Part shown: one piece after another, positions 8,685 through 17,446 of the stretch
Position numbering within the stretch: position 1 is the first letter of the stretch
Layout of the letters: each line of letters begins with the position of its first letter
Program-made: the position numbers and the translations under genes
Assembly: GCA_013140495.1 (NCBI GenBank)
Contig: JABFSR010000023.1
Location: forward strand, 1-57,256
Length of the DNA: 57,256 nucleotides
Source: Verrucomicrobiota bacterium
GTDB taxonomy: Bacteria; Verrucomicrobiota; Verrucomicrobiia; Limisphaerales; JADLHS01
Direction of reading: 5' to 3'
Notes under the pieces: generated by a model
Told to the model about the DNA's origin: nothing
Seen by the model: the letters and a program-made list of their open reading frames with translations, nothing else
Database searches by the model: none

Positions 8685-11171
8685 ATGAAAGTTACCCTGA
8701 ACTGGCTCAAACAATACGTTGATTTCAACTGGTCCGTCGAAGAGATGGTCGAGCGGCTCACCATGCTCGGCCTCGAAGTCGAGGGCGTGCAGAAGATTTC
8801 CGGCGCTTTTGACGGCATCGTCGTGGCCCAGGTCATCACGCGGGACAAACATCCGGGTGCGGACAAGCTCTCGCTCTGCCGCGTGAACGACGGCACTGGC
8901 GAACGCCAGATCGTCTGCGGCGCGCAGAATTTCAAGGCGGGCGATAAAGTGCCGCTCATCCTGCCCGGCGCGTCACTGCCGCCGAAACCCGGCGAGAAAG
9001 AACCGTTCACCATTAAGGTCGGCAAGATTCGCGGCGTGGAATCGCACGGCATGTTGTGTTCGCATGAAGAATTGTTGCTCGATCCTGAAGCCATCGGTCA
9101 CAAGAAGGAAGACGGCCTGCTCATCCTGCGCGAGAACGCGAAGGTCGGCCAGCCGTTCGGCGAATATCTCGGTCGCAGCGGTGGCGATGTGGTGTTCGAT
9201 CTGGAAATCACGCCGAACCGGCCTGATCTCAATAGTGTCATCGGCATCGCGCGGGAGATTGCCGCCCTCACCGGTAATCCGCTGAAACTTCCGGCCGTTG
9301 GTGGGGCGTGCGTCCTCGCGAGCCTGGGTGAGGGGGCGGCTCGTCAGGAGTCTCGCCCCACCGCCGCTGACTTGGTCAGCGTGCGGATCGAAGACGCGGA
9401 GCTTTGTCCGCGCTACACCGCCCGCGTCATCAAGGGTGTGAAGATCGGGCCAAGCCCGGTGTGGTTGCGCGACACGCTGGAGAAAGTTGGCATCCGCAGC
9501 ATCAGCAACGTTGTGGACGTGACGAACTATGTGATGCTTGAAGTTGGCCAGCCTTTGCACGCGTTTGATTATCACCTCATCGCGAAAGGATCGGATGGTA
9601 AACCAACCATCGTCGTTCGTCGGGCGGCTGCGGGTGAAAAATTCAAGACGCTCGACAATCAGGAGCGTACTTTGACGAACGAGATGCTTTTGATTGCCGA
9701 CGAAACCAAGGGCATCGCCCTTGCCGGTGTGATGGGCGGCGCGAACACGGAAATCAACAATCAAACCGTGGACGTGCTTGTTGAGAGTGCTTATTTCTCA
9801 CCGGTGAACATTCGTCGCACGAGCAAGCTGCTTGGCTTGCGCAGTGAATCCAGTTACCGCTTCGAGCGTGGTGCGGACGTTGGCATCAGCGATTGGGCAA
9901 GTCAGCGCGCTGCGCAGTTGATTTTGGAAACCGCAGGCGGCCAGTTGGCTGAAGGCATCGTGGATGTTTATCCGACCACGGCAAAGCCCAAACAGATCAC
10001 GCTGCACTTCTCGAAGACGAAAGACCTGCTCGGCATCGGGATTTCCCATGCGGACCAGGTTTCTTTCCTGACCAAACTTGGCTTGTCCGTCGTTGAGCAG
10101 CAACCCGGTGAATGCACATTAAGCGTTCCAACATGGCGCGTGGATTTGAAGCGCGATGTGGATTTGATTGAGGAAGTGGAGCGGTTGCACGGCCTGGAAA
10201 AAACTCCCGCCACGCCTCCGCGTGGTGCAATCGGGACAAATTCGTATGACTCCAGGCACGATCAAATTGCCGAAGTGCGGCGCATTCTCGCCGGTGTTGG
10301 CCTGAACGAAGCCCAAGGACAGACAATCATCTCGAAGTCTGAAGTGAGGAACGTGAAGGAGGATGAGATCGTTGCGCTGGCGAATCCCTTGAGTTCGGAC
10401 ATGGATGTGTTGCGACCGAGCTTGCTGCCGGGATTGATCCAGTCACTGCGTCACAACGTGACTCGCAAGAACTACGATGTGGCACTCTTCGAGGTTGGTC
10501 GCGTGTTCATCAAAAACATTGGCGCGACAAATGAGGAGCGGCGGGTTGCAATCGCGTTGACCGGCAATCGGAATTCGCTTTTCTGGAGCGGCGAGGAACG
10601 TGAGGCGAAATTCGACACATCTGACCTGAAAGGACTCGTTGAGGAATTGCTTGAGCAATTTGGCGTGCGCGGCGCCACGTTTACGCGTCGGCCCGAGAGC
10701 ACGGGGATGTTTCTTGAGTCGGCAACGATTGCGCTGGGTGGGAAGCTGCCGTTGGGGGAACTTGGCCTGCTTTCTCCTTTGCTCGCGAAGAAATATGATC
10801 TGCGGGATGCTGTCCTGCTGGCGGAATTGAACTTGGACCAGTTGATTGCCCGCCGCAACGCCGCAAAATCATTCAAAGCACTCCCTCAGTTCCCATCAAG
10901 CAGGCGCGACGTGGCCATGATCGTCCCGGAATCGGTGACGCACGAGGCCGTGCTGCAAACGGTGAAGCAGACGAAAGCGGCGAACCTTGAAACTGTGGAA
11001 CTCTTTGACGTCTTCCGCGGCAAGCATGTGCCGGAGGGGCAGAAGAGTCTGGCCTACGCGTTTACCTACCGGGCTGCCGACAAAACGCTGACTGACGGCG
11101 AAGTGAATTCTGCCCACGCCAAGGTGGTCGAGGCATTCAAATCCCAGTTGATGGCGTCCATGCGGGAGTAG
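8685..11171 (+). CDS. pheT: Phenylalanine-tRNA ligase beta subunit
   Basis: 828-residue tRNA-binding and editing subunit of phenylalanyl-tRNA synthetase. Order of parts: N-terminal strand MKVTLNWLKQYVDF, the OB-fold tRNA-binding domain (about 43-150, HPGADKLSLCRV), the B3/B4 editing module (LCPRYTARVIKGVKIGPSP, NVVDVTNYVMLEVGQPLHAFD, GVMGG), B5, the catalytic-like core (ALANPLSSDMDVLRPSLLPG) and the FDX-ACB domain (about the last 95 residues, FPSSRRDVAMIV). Residues 206-226 (9300-9362) are an in-frame 21-codon insertion with inverted ends, located between NPLKLPA and the editing module. Start ATG 8685. Confidence 0.96.
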   Translation: MKVTLNWLKQYVDFNWSVEEMVERLTMLGLEVEGVQKISGAFDGIVVAQVITRDKHPGADKLSLCRVNDGTGERQIVCGAQNFKAGDKVPLILPGASLPPKPGEKEPFTIKVGKIRGVESHGMLCSHEELLLDPEAIGHKKEDGLLILRENAKVGQPFGEYLGRSGGDVVFDLEITPNRPDLNSVIGIAREIAALTGNPLKLPAVGGACVLASLGEGAARQESRPTAADLVSVRIEDAELCPRYTARVIKGVKIGPSPVWLRDTLEKVGIRSISNVVDVTNYVMLEVGQPLHAFDYHLIAKGSDGKPTIVVRRAAAGEKFKTLDNQERTLTNEMLLIADETKGIALAGVMGGANTEINNQTVDVLVESAYFSPVNIRRTSKLLGLRSESSYRFERGADVGISDWASQRAAQLILETAGGQLAEGIVDVYPTTAKPKQITLHFSKTKDLLGIGISHADQVSFLTKLGLSVVEQQPGECTLSVPTWRVDLKRDVDLIEEVERLHGLEKTPATPPRGAIGTNSYDSRHDQIAEVRRILAGVGLNEAQGQTIISKSEVRNVKEDEIVALANPLSSDMDVLRPSLLPGLIQSLRHNVTRKNYDVALFEVGRVFIKNIGATNEERRVAIALTGNRNSLFWSGEEREAKFDTSDLKGLVEELLEQFGVRGATFTRRPESTGMFLESATIALGGKLPLGELGLLSPLLAKKYDLRDAVLLAELNLDQLIARRNAAKSFKALPQFPSSRRDVAMIVPESVTHEAVLQTVKQTKAANLETVELFDVFRGKHVPEGQKSLAYAFTYRAADKTLTDGEVNSAHAKVVEAFKSQLMASMRE
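9300..9362. repeat. 63-bp palindrome-ended element inside pheT
   Basis: Exact inverted ends GGTGGGGCG (9300-9308) and CGCCCCACC (9354-9362). It is 63 bp long (21 codons), is read as a peptide containing LASLGEGAARQESRP, and interrupts a linker of PheT without changing frame. Confidence 0.7.
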
Positions 11172-11259
11172 CGGAAGTTGCTGGCCTGCGCTGTGCGATG
11201 CCAACTTTTGCCTAGCATTTGGCAGAATACGGGTGGATTCGTTTTCAAACGGGTCTAAA

Positions 11260-11287
11260 GATGTTGCGGTAAACCAACCGTAACATC
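11260..11287 (+). promoter_or_regulatory. Inverted repeat abutting the trpB2 start codon
   Basis: GATGTTGCGGT (11260-11270) and ACCGTAACATC (11277-11287) pair over 11 positions (one G-T pair) around a 6-nt loop, and the arm ends directly at ATG 11288. No purine-rich Shine-Dalgarno sequence is visible. It could be an operator or a hairpin limiting ribosome access. Confidence 0.4.
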
Positions 11288-12595
11288 ATGGCCAAACATA
11301 CGCGATTCGATCTGGTGCAGTCGGACATTCCGGCTGCGTGGTACAATTTGCTCGCTGATTTCCCCGAACCTCTGCCGCCTCCGTTGCACCCTGGTACCAA
11401 GGAGCCGTTGCCGCCCGAGGCGCTGGAGCAGATTTTCCCCCGCAACCTCATTCAGCAGGAGATGAGTCAGGAGCGGTGGATTGAAATCCCGGAAGAAGTG
11501 CGGGCCATTTATGCGCTGTGGCGGCCAACACCGCTGTTGCGCGCAGTACGATTGGAGAAGGCGCTGAAAACCCCGGCTCACATTTACTACAAATACGAGG
11601 GAGTGAGTCCCGCAGGAAGTCACAAGGTCAACACCTCTGTTCCCCAGGCTTACTTCAACAAGCAGGCGGGCACGAAGCGGCTGGCGACCGAAACCGGTGC
11701 CGGCCAGTGGGGTTCGTCGCTGGCGTTTGCGTGCAGTTTGTTCGGTCTGGAGTGCAACGTTTACATGGTCAAGGTGAGCTACGACCACAAGCCGTACCGA
11801 CGGATGTTGATGCACACGTGGGGTGCCACAGTGCATGCGAGCCCCAGCGACCAGACGGAATACGGCAGAAAGTTGCAGGCCGAAGACCCGCATTGCCCGG
11901 GAAGCCTTGGCATTGCGATCAGTGAAGCGATTGAAGACACCGTCAAGCATCCGCATACAAAGTATTCATTGGGCAGCGTGTTGAATCATGTGTGTCTGCA
12001 CCAGACGGTGATCGGCGAGGAAACCATCAAGCAGATGGAACTGGCGGGCGAAGAGCCGGATGTCATTGTTGCCTGTTGCGGAGGTGGAAGCAATTTTGCT
12101 GGGCTGGCGTTTCCGTTTTTGCGCAAGAAGATCATTGATAGGGCGCGTTATCGGATCATCGGCGTCGAGCCTTCCGCGTGTCCGACGCTCACCGAGGGCG
12201 AGTTGCGCTACGACTTCGGAGACACTGCGGAGACCACGCCGCTGCTCAAGATGTTCACGCTCGGCCACAAGTTTATGCCGCCAGCGATTCATGCAGGAGG
12301 ACTTCGTTACCATGGGATGTCGCCAATGGTCAGTCATGCGCTGAAGCTCGGTTTGATTGAAGCAGAGGCCTATCACCAGACAAAGGTGTTTGAAGCCGCG
12401 ACGTTGTTTGCGAAGACCGAGGGAATTGTGCCGGCACCCGAGTCAGCACACGCCATCGCATCAATCGTGAACGAAGCCAACAAGGCCCGTGAAGAAGGCA
12501 AGAAGCGCGTGCTGCTGTTCAATCTTTCGGGTCATGGCCTGCTCGATCTAAGCGCCTACGAGAGTTATTTGCATGGCAAATTACAGGATGTCTGA
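11288..12595 (+). CDS. trpB: Tryptophan synthase beta chain, TrpB2 type
   Basis: PLP enzyme converting indole and serine to tryptophan. The 435-residue length, long N-terminus ([14 protein letters not shown]) and [15 protein letters not shown] are those of the TrpB2 branch, not the standard TrpB partner of TrpA. PLP lysine lies in GSHKVNT, the phosphate-binding loop in [10 protein letters not shown], with [15 protein letters not shown] between. No trpA is nearby, consistent with a stand-alone TrpB2 that may salvage indole (inference). An inverted repeat abuts the start codon. The next gene begins 28 bp after the stop. Confidence 0.93.
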   Translation: MAKHTRFDLVQSDIPAAWYNLLADFPEPLPPPLHPGTKEPLPPEALEQIFPRNLIQQEMSQERWIEIPEEVRAIYALWRPTPLLRAVRLEKALKTPAHIYYKYEGVSPAGSHKVNTSVPQAYFNKQAGTKRLATETGAGQWGSSLAFACSLFGLECNVYMVKVSYDHKPYRRMLMHTWGATVHASPSDQTEYGRKLQAEDPHCPGSLGIAISEAIEDTVKHPHTKYSLGSVLNHVCLHQTVIGEETIKQMELAGEEPDVIVACCGGGSNFAGLAFPFLRKKIIDRARYRIIGVEPSACPTLTEGELRYDFGDTAETTPLLKMFTLGHKFMPPAIHAGGLRYHGMSPMVSHALKLGLIEAEAYHQTKVFEAATLFAKTEGIVPAPESAHAIASIVNEANKAREEGKKRVLLFNLSGHGLLDLSAYESYLHGKLQDV

Positions 12596-12623
12596 ACTCA
12601 AACCGGTCAACCAATACCAAACA

Positions 12624-13487
12624 ATGAAAATCACAAAGACGATTGCAGCATTTGTCAGCCTGCTCCTGGTTGTTCTTACGGGAAGCGCGCAACAGCATTA
12701 CCCCGTCGGAGCGGAGGGAATCAAAAACGCATCGCTGCCGCCGCCTGGAATTTATCTCCGCGACTATAACATCCTCTATGTTGCGAACGATTTTCCAGAC
12801 GGGCCGCCGGGTTTTGATGCCCTGGCGTACATCAATGCGCCGCGTTTGATCTGGATCACGGACAAGAAATTTCTTGGTGCTGACTACGGTATGGATCTGA
12901 TTGTGCCATTCGGCTATGCGGACGTGAGCGCGGCGGGTGACAGCGACCACCGCTTTGGCATCGCGGACATCCAGTTTGAACCGCTTTTGCTTTCATGGCA
13001 TCAGAAGCAATTCGACTTTGCGTTCGGTTACGCCGTGTGGGCTCCAACCGGGGAGTTTGACCAGGATCATCTCGCAAATCTCGGCTCGGGATTCTGGTCG
13101 CACATGCTTACGGCAGGTGCAACGTGGCATCTTGATTCTGAAAAGACATGGGCCATCGGGATTCTGAACCGCTATGAATTTCATCACGAGCAAAAGGACA
13201 CGGATGTTACGCCGGGTCAGACGTTCACAATGGAATGGGCCGTAAGCAAGACGGTATGTCAGGGTGTGGATTTGGGCGTGGTCGGGTATTGGCAGCAACA
13301 AACCACCAAGGCGAGCGGAGCCGGGGCATCCTCGGAACTGGCAAGCGTGGCCGCTGTCGGTCCTGAGATTAGCGCCGTGCTGCCCAAGCTCGGGGTGATC
13401 GCTTCGCTGCGATACTTGCGGGAATTCTGTGCCAATGCGCGTCCCGAAGGGAACACGATCTCGCTCACGTTGACGAAACGGTTCTAG
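12624..13487 (+). CDS. Outer-membrane protein, phenol-MetA-degradation (SphA-like) family
   Basis: 287 residues. ATG 12624 is chosen because it begins a signal peptide (MKITKTIAAFVSLLLVVLTG, cleavage near SAQQ); a longer frame would overlap trpB. Mature sequence is rich in aromatic, alternating strand segments: YGMDLIVPFGYADVS, FDFAFGYAVWAPTGEF, GFWSHMLTAGATWHL, and it ends in a typical barrel terminus, SLTLTKRF. This resembles the 'putative MetA pathway of phenol degradation' outer-membrane family, whose substrates are mostly unknown. Cotranscription with trpB is likely from spacing, but a functional link is not evident. Confidence 0.75.
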   Translation: MKITKTIAAFVSLLLVVLTGSAQQHYPVGAEGIKNASLPPPGIYLRDYNILYVANDFPDGPPGFDALAYINAPRLIWITDKKFLGADYGMDLIVPFGYADVSAAGDSDHRFGIADIQFEPLLLSWHQKQFDFAFGYAVWAPTGEFDQDHLANLGSGFWSHMLTAGATWHLDSEKTWAIGILNRYEFHHEQKDTDVTPGQTFTMEWAVSKTVCQGVDLGVVGYWQQQTTKASGAGASSELASVAAVGPEISAVLPKLGVIASLRYLREFCANARPEGNTISLTLTKRF

Positions 13488-13504
13488 CGAGCCGCTGATT
13501 TCCC

Positions 13505-14533
13505 TCACGGCGTAATTACCACCCGAAGATCGTCGCCAAACTTTTCAAGTCCATCAAGAGTCTGGTTGATCATGGCGGCGTCGAGCGAGATGGTCCGGGT
13601 GATGGCGTGGGACAAGTCGAGCTTTCCGGATCGCGCAAACGCGAGCAGGTCTGGAATCTCCGCGCCGAGATGATCCGAGACGCCGATGATCTCAGCTTCC
13701 TTGTTGATGATTTCGTGATACGGCGCGACGGGAAAAGACTTCTCAGTGATGCCGACGAGTGCGGCACGGCCTTTGATGGTGAGCGAGCGGACGGCTTGTT
13801 GCATCGTTAGCGGGAGGCCGATGAGTTCCAACGCCACATCCACTCCGCGGTGTTTCGTGAGTTCCATCAGCGCGGATACGGGCTCTGCGAGGCTCGCGTT
13901 GATCGGCGTGGCTCCAAGCGTCTTTGCCAGTCCAAGTTTTCGAGGATTGATGTCCACTGCATAAACCGTTTCTGCGCCGAGCGCCTTCGCGAGTTGGATT
14001 GCGGATAATCCCAATCCACCAATGCCAAATATGGCCACGGAATTGCCGGCTTGGATTCGAGCTTTTCGCAACGCGTGGAGCGAAGTGGCGGACGAACACA
14101 TCATGATTGCGCCATGCTCAAACGAGATTTCATCAGGCAGCTTGAACACACTGCGCCCGGGCATAAGGATGAATTCCGCGTAACCGCCATCACGATACTT
14201 GCCGATCATCTTGCCGCTGGCGCAGAACTGTTCGTTGTCCTCCATGCACCACGAGCATATGCCGCAGGTGGCGAGATAGTGGATGCAAACACGGTCGCCG
14301 GGTTTGAATTGTTTCACGTCACGACCGACGGCTTCTACAACGCCTGCGACTTCGTGGCCAAGCGTGAGGGGCAGGGGATGGACGCGGGATTTGCCGGCGC
14401 GATAATGTGCGTCCGAGTGGCAGATGCCGGCGGCCTTTACGCGGACCAGAACATCCTGCGCACCGGGATCAGGAACGGGAACGTCCTGCAGTTCGAGCGG
14501 ACTGCCAGGTGCAACAAGACGGACGGCTTTCAT
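13505..14533 (-). CDS. Zinc-dependent alcohol dehydrogenase (MDR family)
   Basis: 342-residue medium-chain dehydrogenase. Catalytic-zinc motif [10 protein letters not shown] and [12 protein letters not shown]; structural-zinc cysteines [18 protein letters not shown](P)-binding Rossmann motif [13 protein letters not shown] with an acidic residue at VDINPRK, favouring NAD. It most resembles the propanol-preferring/AdhP-type subgroup; the substrate is not deducible. ATG 14533 ([10 protein letters not shown]) fits the family start; a longer frame adds only six residues. The gene converges on the outer-membrane protein gene with a 17-bp gap and lies downstream of the rplS terminator. Confidence 0.9.
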   Translation of the reverse strand: MKAVRLVAPGSPLELQDVPVPDPGAQDVLVRVKAAGICHSDAHYRAGKSRVHPLPLTLGHEVAGVVEAVGRDVKQFKPGDRVCIHYLATCGICSWCMEDNEQFCASGKMIGKYRDGGYAEFILMPGRSVFKLPDEISFEHGAIMMCSSATSLHALRKARIQAGNSVAIFGIGGLGLSAIQLAKALGAETVYAVDINPRKLGLAKTLGATPINASLAEPVSALMELTKHRGVDVALELIGLPLTMQQAVRSLTIKGRAALVGITEKSFPVAPYHEIINKEAEIIGVSDHLGAEIPDLLAFARSGKLDLSHAITRTISLDAAMINQTLDGLEKFGDDLRVVITP

Positions 14534-14600
14534 GTTCGTGAATCGTAGCAACCGTGACGATGGGGCTCAAACAAAGTTGCCATGTGATAAACTGGCGTGT

Positions 14601-14633
14601 GCAAAAAAGAAGGCGAGGTTTGCACCTCGCCTT
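14601..14633 (-). terminator. Intrinsic terminator after rplS
   Basis: Perfect 9-bp stem AAGGCGAGG / CCTCGCCTT (14610-14618, 14625-14633) with a 6-nt loop. Read on the minus strand it is followed by TTCTTTTTTGC. It ends the rpsP-khpA-trmD-rplS operon. Confidence 0.9.
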
Positions 14634-14653
14634 GAAATGATTTCGTGCCGGAA

Positions 14654-15031
14654 TTACTTCTTGGCCGGGGTTGCCGTCTTCTCTTCTTTTTCCTTCACCA
14701 GCGTGGCACCCTTGCCGAGGCGTTTGCGCAGGTAGGTAAGTTTCGCCCGGCGCACGGCACCCTGGCGTTCGACTTCGATCTTGTCCACGCGGGGCGAGTG
14801 CAATGGGAAGATGCGCTCGACGCCTTCGCCGTAGCTGATGCGGCGGACGGTGAAGGTTTCGTTGAGGCCGCGACCGCGCTTGCCGATGACGACGCCCGAG
14901 AAAATCTGAATGCGTTCCTTGTCGCCTTCGACAACCTTGGTGTGGACTTTCACAGAATCGCCGACGCCAAACTTGGCGTTATCCTTCCGAAACTGTTCCG
15001 ATTGAATTTTGTCTAGCAATGCCTGGTTCAT
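14654..15031 (-). CDS. rplS: 50S ribosomal protein L19
   Basis: 125-residue bL19, a protein at the subunit interface. Conserved segments are [57 protein letters not shown] and [15 protein letters not shown] short Lys/Glu/Ala tail follows. It lies 10 bp after trmD and is the last gene of the operon, followed by a strong terminator. Confidence 0.97.
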   Translation of the reverse strand: MNQALLDKIQSEQFRKDNAKFGVGDSVKVHTKVVEGDKERIQIFSGVVIGKRGRGLNETFTVRRISYGEGVERIFPLHSPRVDKIEVERQGAVRRAKLTYLRKRLGKGATLVKEKEEKTATPAKK

Positions 15032-15041
15032 AATAAATTTT

Positions 15042-15728
15042 CTAAATCAAATCCGGCCTTCGTTTTTTCGTCCGCAACTTCGCCTGTTCGGCGCGCCATT
15101 TGGCGATCTCCGCGTGGTTGCCGGACTGCAACACGTCTGGAACTTTCATCCCGCGAAACTCCGCCGGGCGCGTCCACTGCGGATATTCCAGCAATCCGTG
15201 ACTGAACGATTCTTCCGTCGAGCTTGCGTCGTCGCCGAGCACGCCAGGCAGCAACCGCGTCACCGTATCTATCACCACCATCGCGGGCAGGGCGCCGTTC
15301 GTCAGCACGTAATCACCGATGGACAACTCGTCGTCCGCCAGCGCCTCGCGAATCCGCTCGTCAAATCCTTCGTAGTGGCCCGTGACAATCAGCAGGTGTT
15401 CCTGCGTTGCCAGTTCCCTGGCGATGCTCTGGTCGAACTTCCTTCCGGAAGGCGACATCAGCACCACGCGCGTCTTCTCGCGCTTCAAACTTTCCACCGC
15501 TTCAAAAATTGGTTCCGGCTTTAACAACATTCCAGGACCGCCGCCGAACGGACGGTCGTCCACGGTTTTGTGCCGGTCATGCGTCCAGTCCCGCAACTGG
15601 TGCAACTGCAAATCCAGCAAGCCCGCCTGCCGCGCCCGCTTGATAATGCTTTCGTCCAGCGGCCCGGCGAACATTCCGGGGAACAATGTGAGCACGTCAA
15701 TCTTCACTGTTCGTGCTTGTCCCGGCAT
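15042..15728 (-). CDS. trmD: tRNA (guanine-N1)-methyltransferase TrmD
   Basis: Methylates G37 next to the anticodon using S-adenosylmethionine; trefoil-knot (SPOUT) dimer. Visible motifs: [61 protein letters not shown] and RLLPGVLGD. 228 residues from ATG 15728; GTG 15707 would place the start directly before KIDVLTLF and is a possible alternative. The 15-bp gap to khpA leaves no room for rimM, which usually precedes trmD. Confidence 0.96.
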   Translation of the reverse strand: MPGQARTVKIDVLTLFPGMFAGPLDESIIKRARQAGLLDLQLHQLRDWTHDRHKTVDDRPFGGGPGMLLKPEPIFEAVESLKREKTRVVLMSPSGRKFDQSIARELATQEHLLIVTGHYEGFDERIREALADDELSIGDYVLTNGALPAMVVIDTVTRLLPGVLGDDASSTEESFSHGLLEYPQWTRPAEFRGMKVPDVLQSGNHAEIAKWRAEQAKLRTKKRRPDLI

Positions 15729-15743
15729 TGCGGCCGGGACGAA

Positions 15744-15983
15744 TTACTTTTTATCCTCAACAATCTCAACCGAACAGCGCAGTCCCTTCTTTGCACTGCC
15801 TGTGGTCAACAAAGACCTGATGGCGTTGATGGTCACGCCCTGGCGTCCGATGATTTTGCCGACGTCTTCCGTGTTCAGGCGCAACTCATAGACGGTGCTG
15901 CCCTGACGTTCGACAGGCGTGATCGTCACCTCGTCCGGATGAGAGACGAGGCCTTTGACGACATATTCCAAAAAGGCCTGCAT
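15744..15983 (-). CDS. khpA: KH-domain RNA-binding protein KhpA
   Basis: 79-residue single KH domain (former YlqC/UPF0109). The GXXG loop is GKIIGRQG, followed by TINAIRSLL. In Firmicutes KhpA pairs with KhpB in RNA binding and cell-length control; its common place between rpsP and rimM/trmD is seen here. 15 bp separate it from both rpsP and trmD, so translation is probably coupled within one transcript. Confidence 0.93.
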   Translation of the reverse strand: MQAFLEYVVKGLVSHPDEVTITPVERQGSTVYELRLNTEDVGKIIGRQGVTINAIRSLLTTGSAKKGLRCSVEIVEDKK

Positions 15984-15998
15984 GACCCGGACGTGCTA

Positions 15999-16247
15999 TC
16001 AGGCGGCGGTTTTGCCGGCCTTTTTCAAAAAGCTGGCCACGGTATCGCTCGGCTGCGCGCCCTTGCTGATCCAGTAGTTGGCGCGTTCGAGGTCAACCTT
16101 GACGTTGTTGTTTTTTTGGCGCGGGTGATAGGTGCCGATTTCCTCGATGAACTTGCCATCGCGGGGGCTGCGCCCATCGGCCACAACAATGCGGAACACC
16201 GGGGAGTTTTTGGCGCCGATGCGCTTCATTCGGATTCTGACTGGCAT
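15999..16247 (-). CDS. rpsP: 30S ribosomal protein S16
   Basis: 82-residue bS16. Start ATG 16247 gives the canonical MPVRIRMKRIGAKNSPVFR; a longer open frame upstream is not conserved. Further motifs are DGRSPRDGKFIEEIGTYHP and ERANYWISKGAQPSDTV. It is the first gene of the minus-strand operon rpsP-khpA-trmD-rplS. The upstream 220 bp (shared with divergent tRNA-Gln) should hold its promoter and contain a small AGTTGC/GCAACT hairpin at 16274-16290. Confidence 0.97.
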   Translation of the reverse strand: MPVRIRMKRIGAKNSPVFRIVVADGRSPRDGKFIEEIGTYHPRQKNNNVKVDLERANYWISKGAQPSDTVASFLKKAGKTAA

Positions 16248-16430
16248 AAAATATTTCGTGTTCTGGCCTGTGAAGTTGCGACATGCAACTGTGTCCGCCA
16301 ATTCCCAAAAGGGAGCGCAGAGGCTAGTCACAGCGTCAGGATGATGCAAGTCCTGTTTTTTGGAATTTTGATGACGTTCTTCTCCGATGCATGTGTTGCC
16401 TTGTGTTATTGGTGACGGGGAATTTTATCT

Positions 16431-16458
16431 TTGCCTGCGGTTCTGGAATGGCTAGTTT
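16431..16458 (+). promoter_or_regulatory. Candidate sigma-70 promoter of tRNA-Gln
   Basis: TTGCCT (-35, 16431-16436) and TAGTTT (-10, 16453-16458) with a 16-bp spacer, placing initiation just before the tRNA at 16469. Prediction by eye only. Confidence 0.35.
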
Positions 16459-16468
16459 AATGGAGGTC

Positions 16469-16542
16469 TGTCCGATGGTGTAATGGTAGCACAAGGCCCT
16501 TTGGAGGCCTTTGTCATGGTTCGAATCCATGTCGGACAGCCA
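16469..16542 (+). tRNA. tRNA-Gln (anticodon TTG)
   Basis: Complete cloverleaf by eye: acceptor TGTCCGA/TCGGACA, D arm GTG...CAC, anticodon stem AGGCC/GGCCT with loop CTTTGGA (anticodon TTG after U33), T arm CATGG-TTCGAAT-CCATG, discriminator G and encoded CCA. It stands alone, divergent from rpsP. Confidence 0.95.
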
Positions 16543-16593
16543 ATCCAAACCAGTTGTAGGGCTATTTGCAGAGGTTTCGCCCGCGACATTCGC

Positions 16594-17379
16594 TTGAATC
16601 AACCCCCGCCCATCATTGAACCGCCCGTCGCGCCGGTTACGGCTGTAACGCCGACGTCGCTTGCAGCGCGCTTGCTGAATGTATTCGCAATTCCGGGCGA
16701 GGTGTTCGAGGAAATCAAAGCTTCGCCACCGAACGCAGCCAACTGGCTTGTGCCCGCGTTGTTTGCGGGCGTGATTTTCGCAATCACTTTCGCTTTCGTC
16801 GTCGCGCGACCGGAGTTCATCAAGAAGAACCTGGCACCCCAGCAGCAGACCATCGAGCAACATGTCAAGGACGGCAAGACATCACGGGCGGACGCAGATC
16901 AAATGCTCAAGCTGCTGGAGCGTCTTTACGACGCCAGCACGCTCAAGGTGTTCGGAGTGGTCGGCGGTGTGGTTGCCGGATTTATTCGCGTGCTGTGGTG
17001 GGGATTCGTGCTGTGGTTGCTGGCAAGGGTGTTTCTACGGGCGCGTGTAAGATTTGGCAAGATGCTGGAAGCTTCGGGATTGGCCGGGATGGTGGGTCTG
17101 CTGGCAGTCATCATCACGACGCTGCTCGAAATGAATCTCGGGGATCAGTTCGCATCGGCGGCTGCGACGAAAGGTTTTGATCCCAGGAACGCCGCGCATC
17201 TGGCGATCATGGCATTGAACTTTTTCCACGTCTGGCAGGCGGGCGTGCTGGCGTCGGCTCTGGCGCGGATGACGGGCGTGCCGTTCTTCCGGGGTGCTCT
17301 TGTAATGTTCCCGTTCTGGTTGCTCTGGATGTCCGCTACCGCCATCATCGGCTCGGGACTGTTGCACCTGGCGGGGTGA
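16594..17379 (+). CDS. YIP1-family membrane protein
   Basis: 261 residues. TTG 16594 is the likeliest start, because the open frame upstream runs into the tRNA. After a proline-rich N-terminus come LLNVFAIPGEVFEEIKASP, typical of bacterial Yip1-domain proteins, and about five hydrophobic segments (LVPALFAGVIFAITFAFVV, FGVVGGVVAGFIRVLWWGFV, LAGMVGLLAVIITTLL, AIMALNFFHVWQAGVLASAL, FPFWLLWMSATAIIGSGLL). Function in bacteria is unknown. It lies 67 bp before the MacA-like gene, so it may belong to that transport operon. Confidence 0.75.
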   Translation: MNQPPPIIEPPVAPVTAVTPTSLAARLLNVFAIPGEVFEEIKASPPNAANWLVPALFAGVIFAITFAFVVARPEFIKKNLAPQQQTIEQHVKDGKTSRADADQMLKLLERLYDASTLKVFGVVGGVVAGFIRVLWWGFVLWLLARVFLRARVRFGKMLEASGLAGMVGLLAVIITTLLEMNLGDQFASAAATKGFDPRNAAHLAIMALNFFHVWQAGVLASALARMTGVPFFRGALVMFPFWLLWMSATAIIGSGLLHLAG

Positions 17380-17446
17380 ACGGGTTCGCGTGAAGAAACA
17401 CTGAACTTTTTCTGAATTTCACCGTCCATAACTGAAACCAAATTTC

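Noticed and set aside
16274..16290. Small AGTTGC/GCAACT hairpin in the rpsP leader as a riboswitch or r-protein site
   Set aside because: Only six pairs, with no known leader motif; chance is likely.
16483..16593. Upstream extension of the YIP1-type gene
   Set aside because: It starts inside tRNA-Gln; the conserved protein begins after it.
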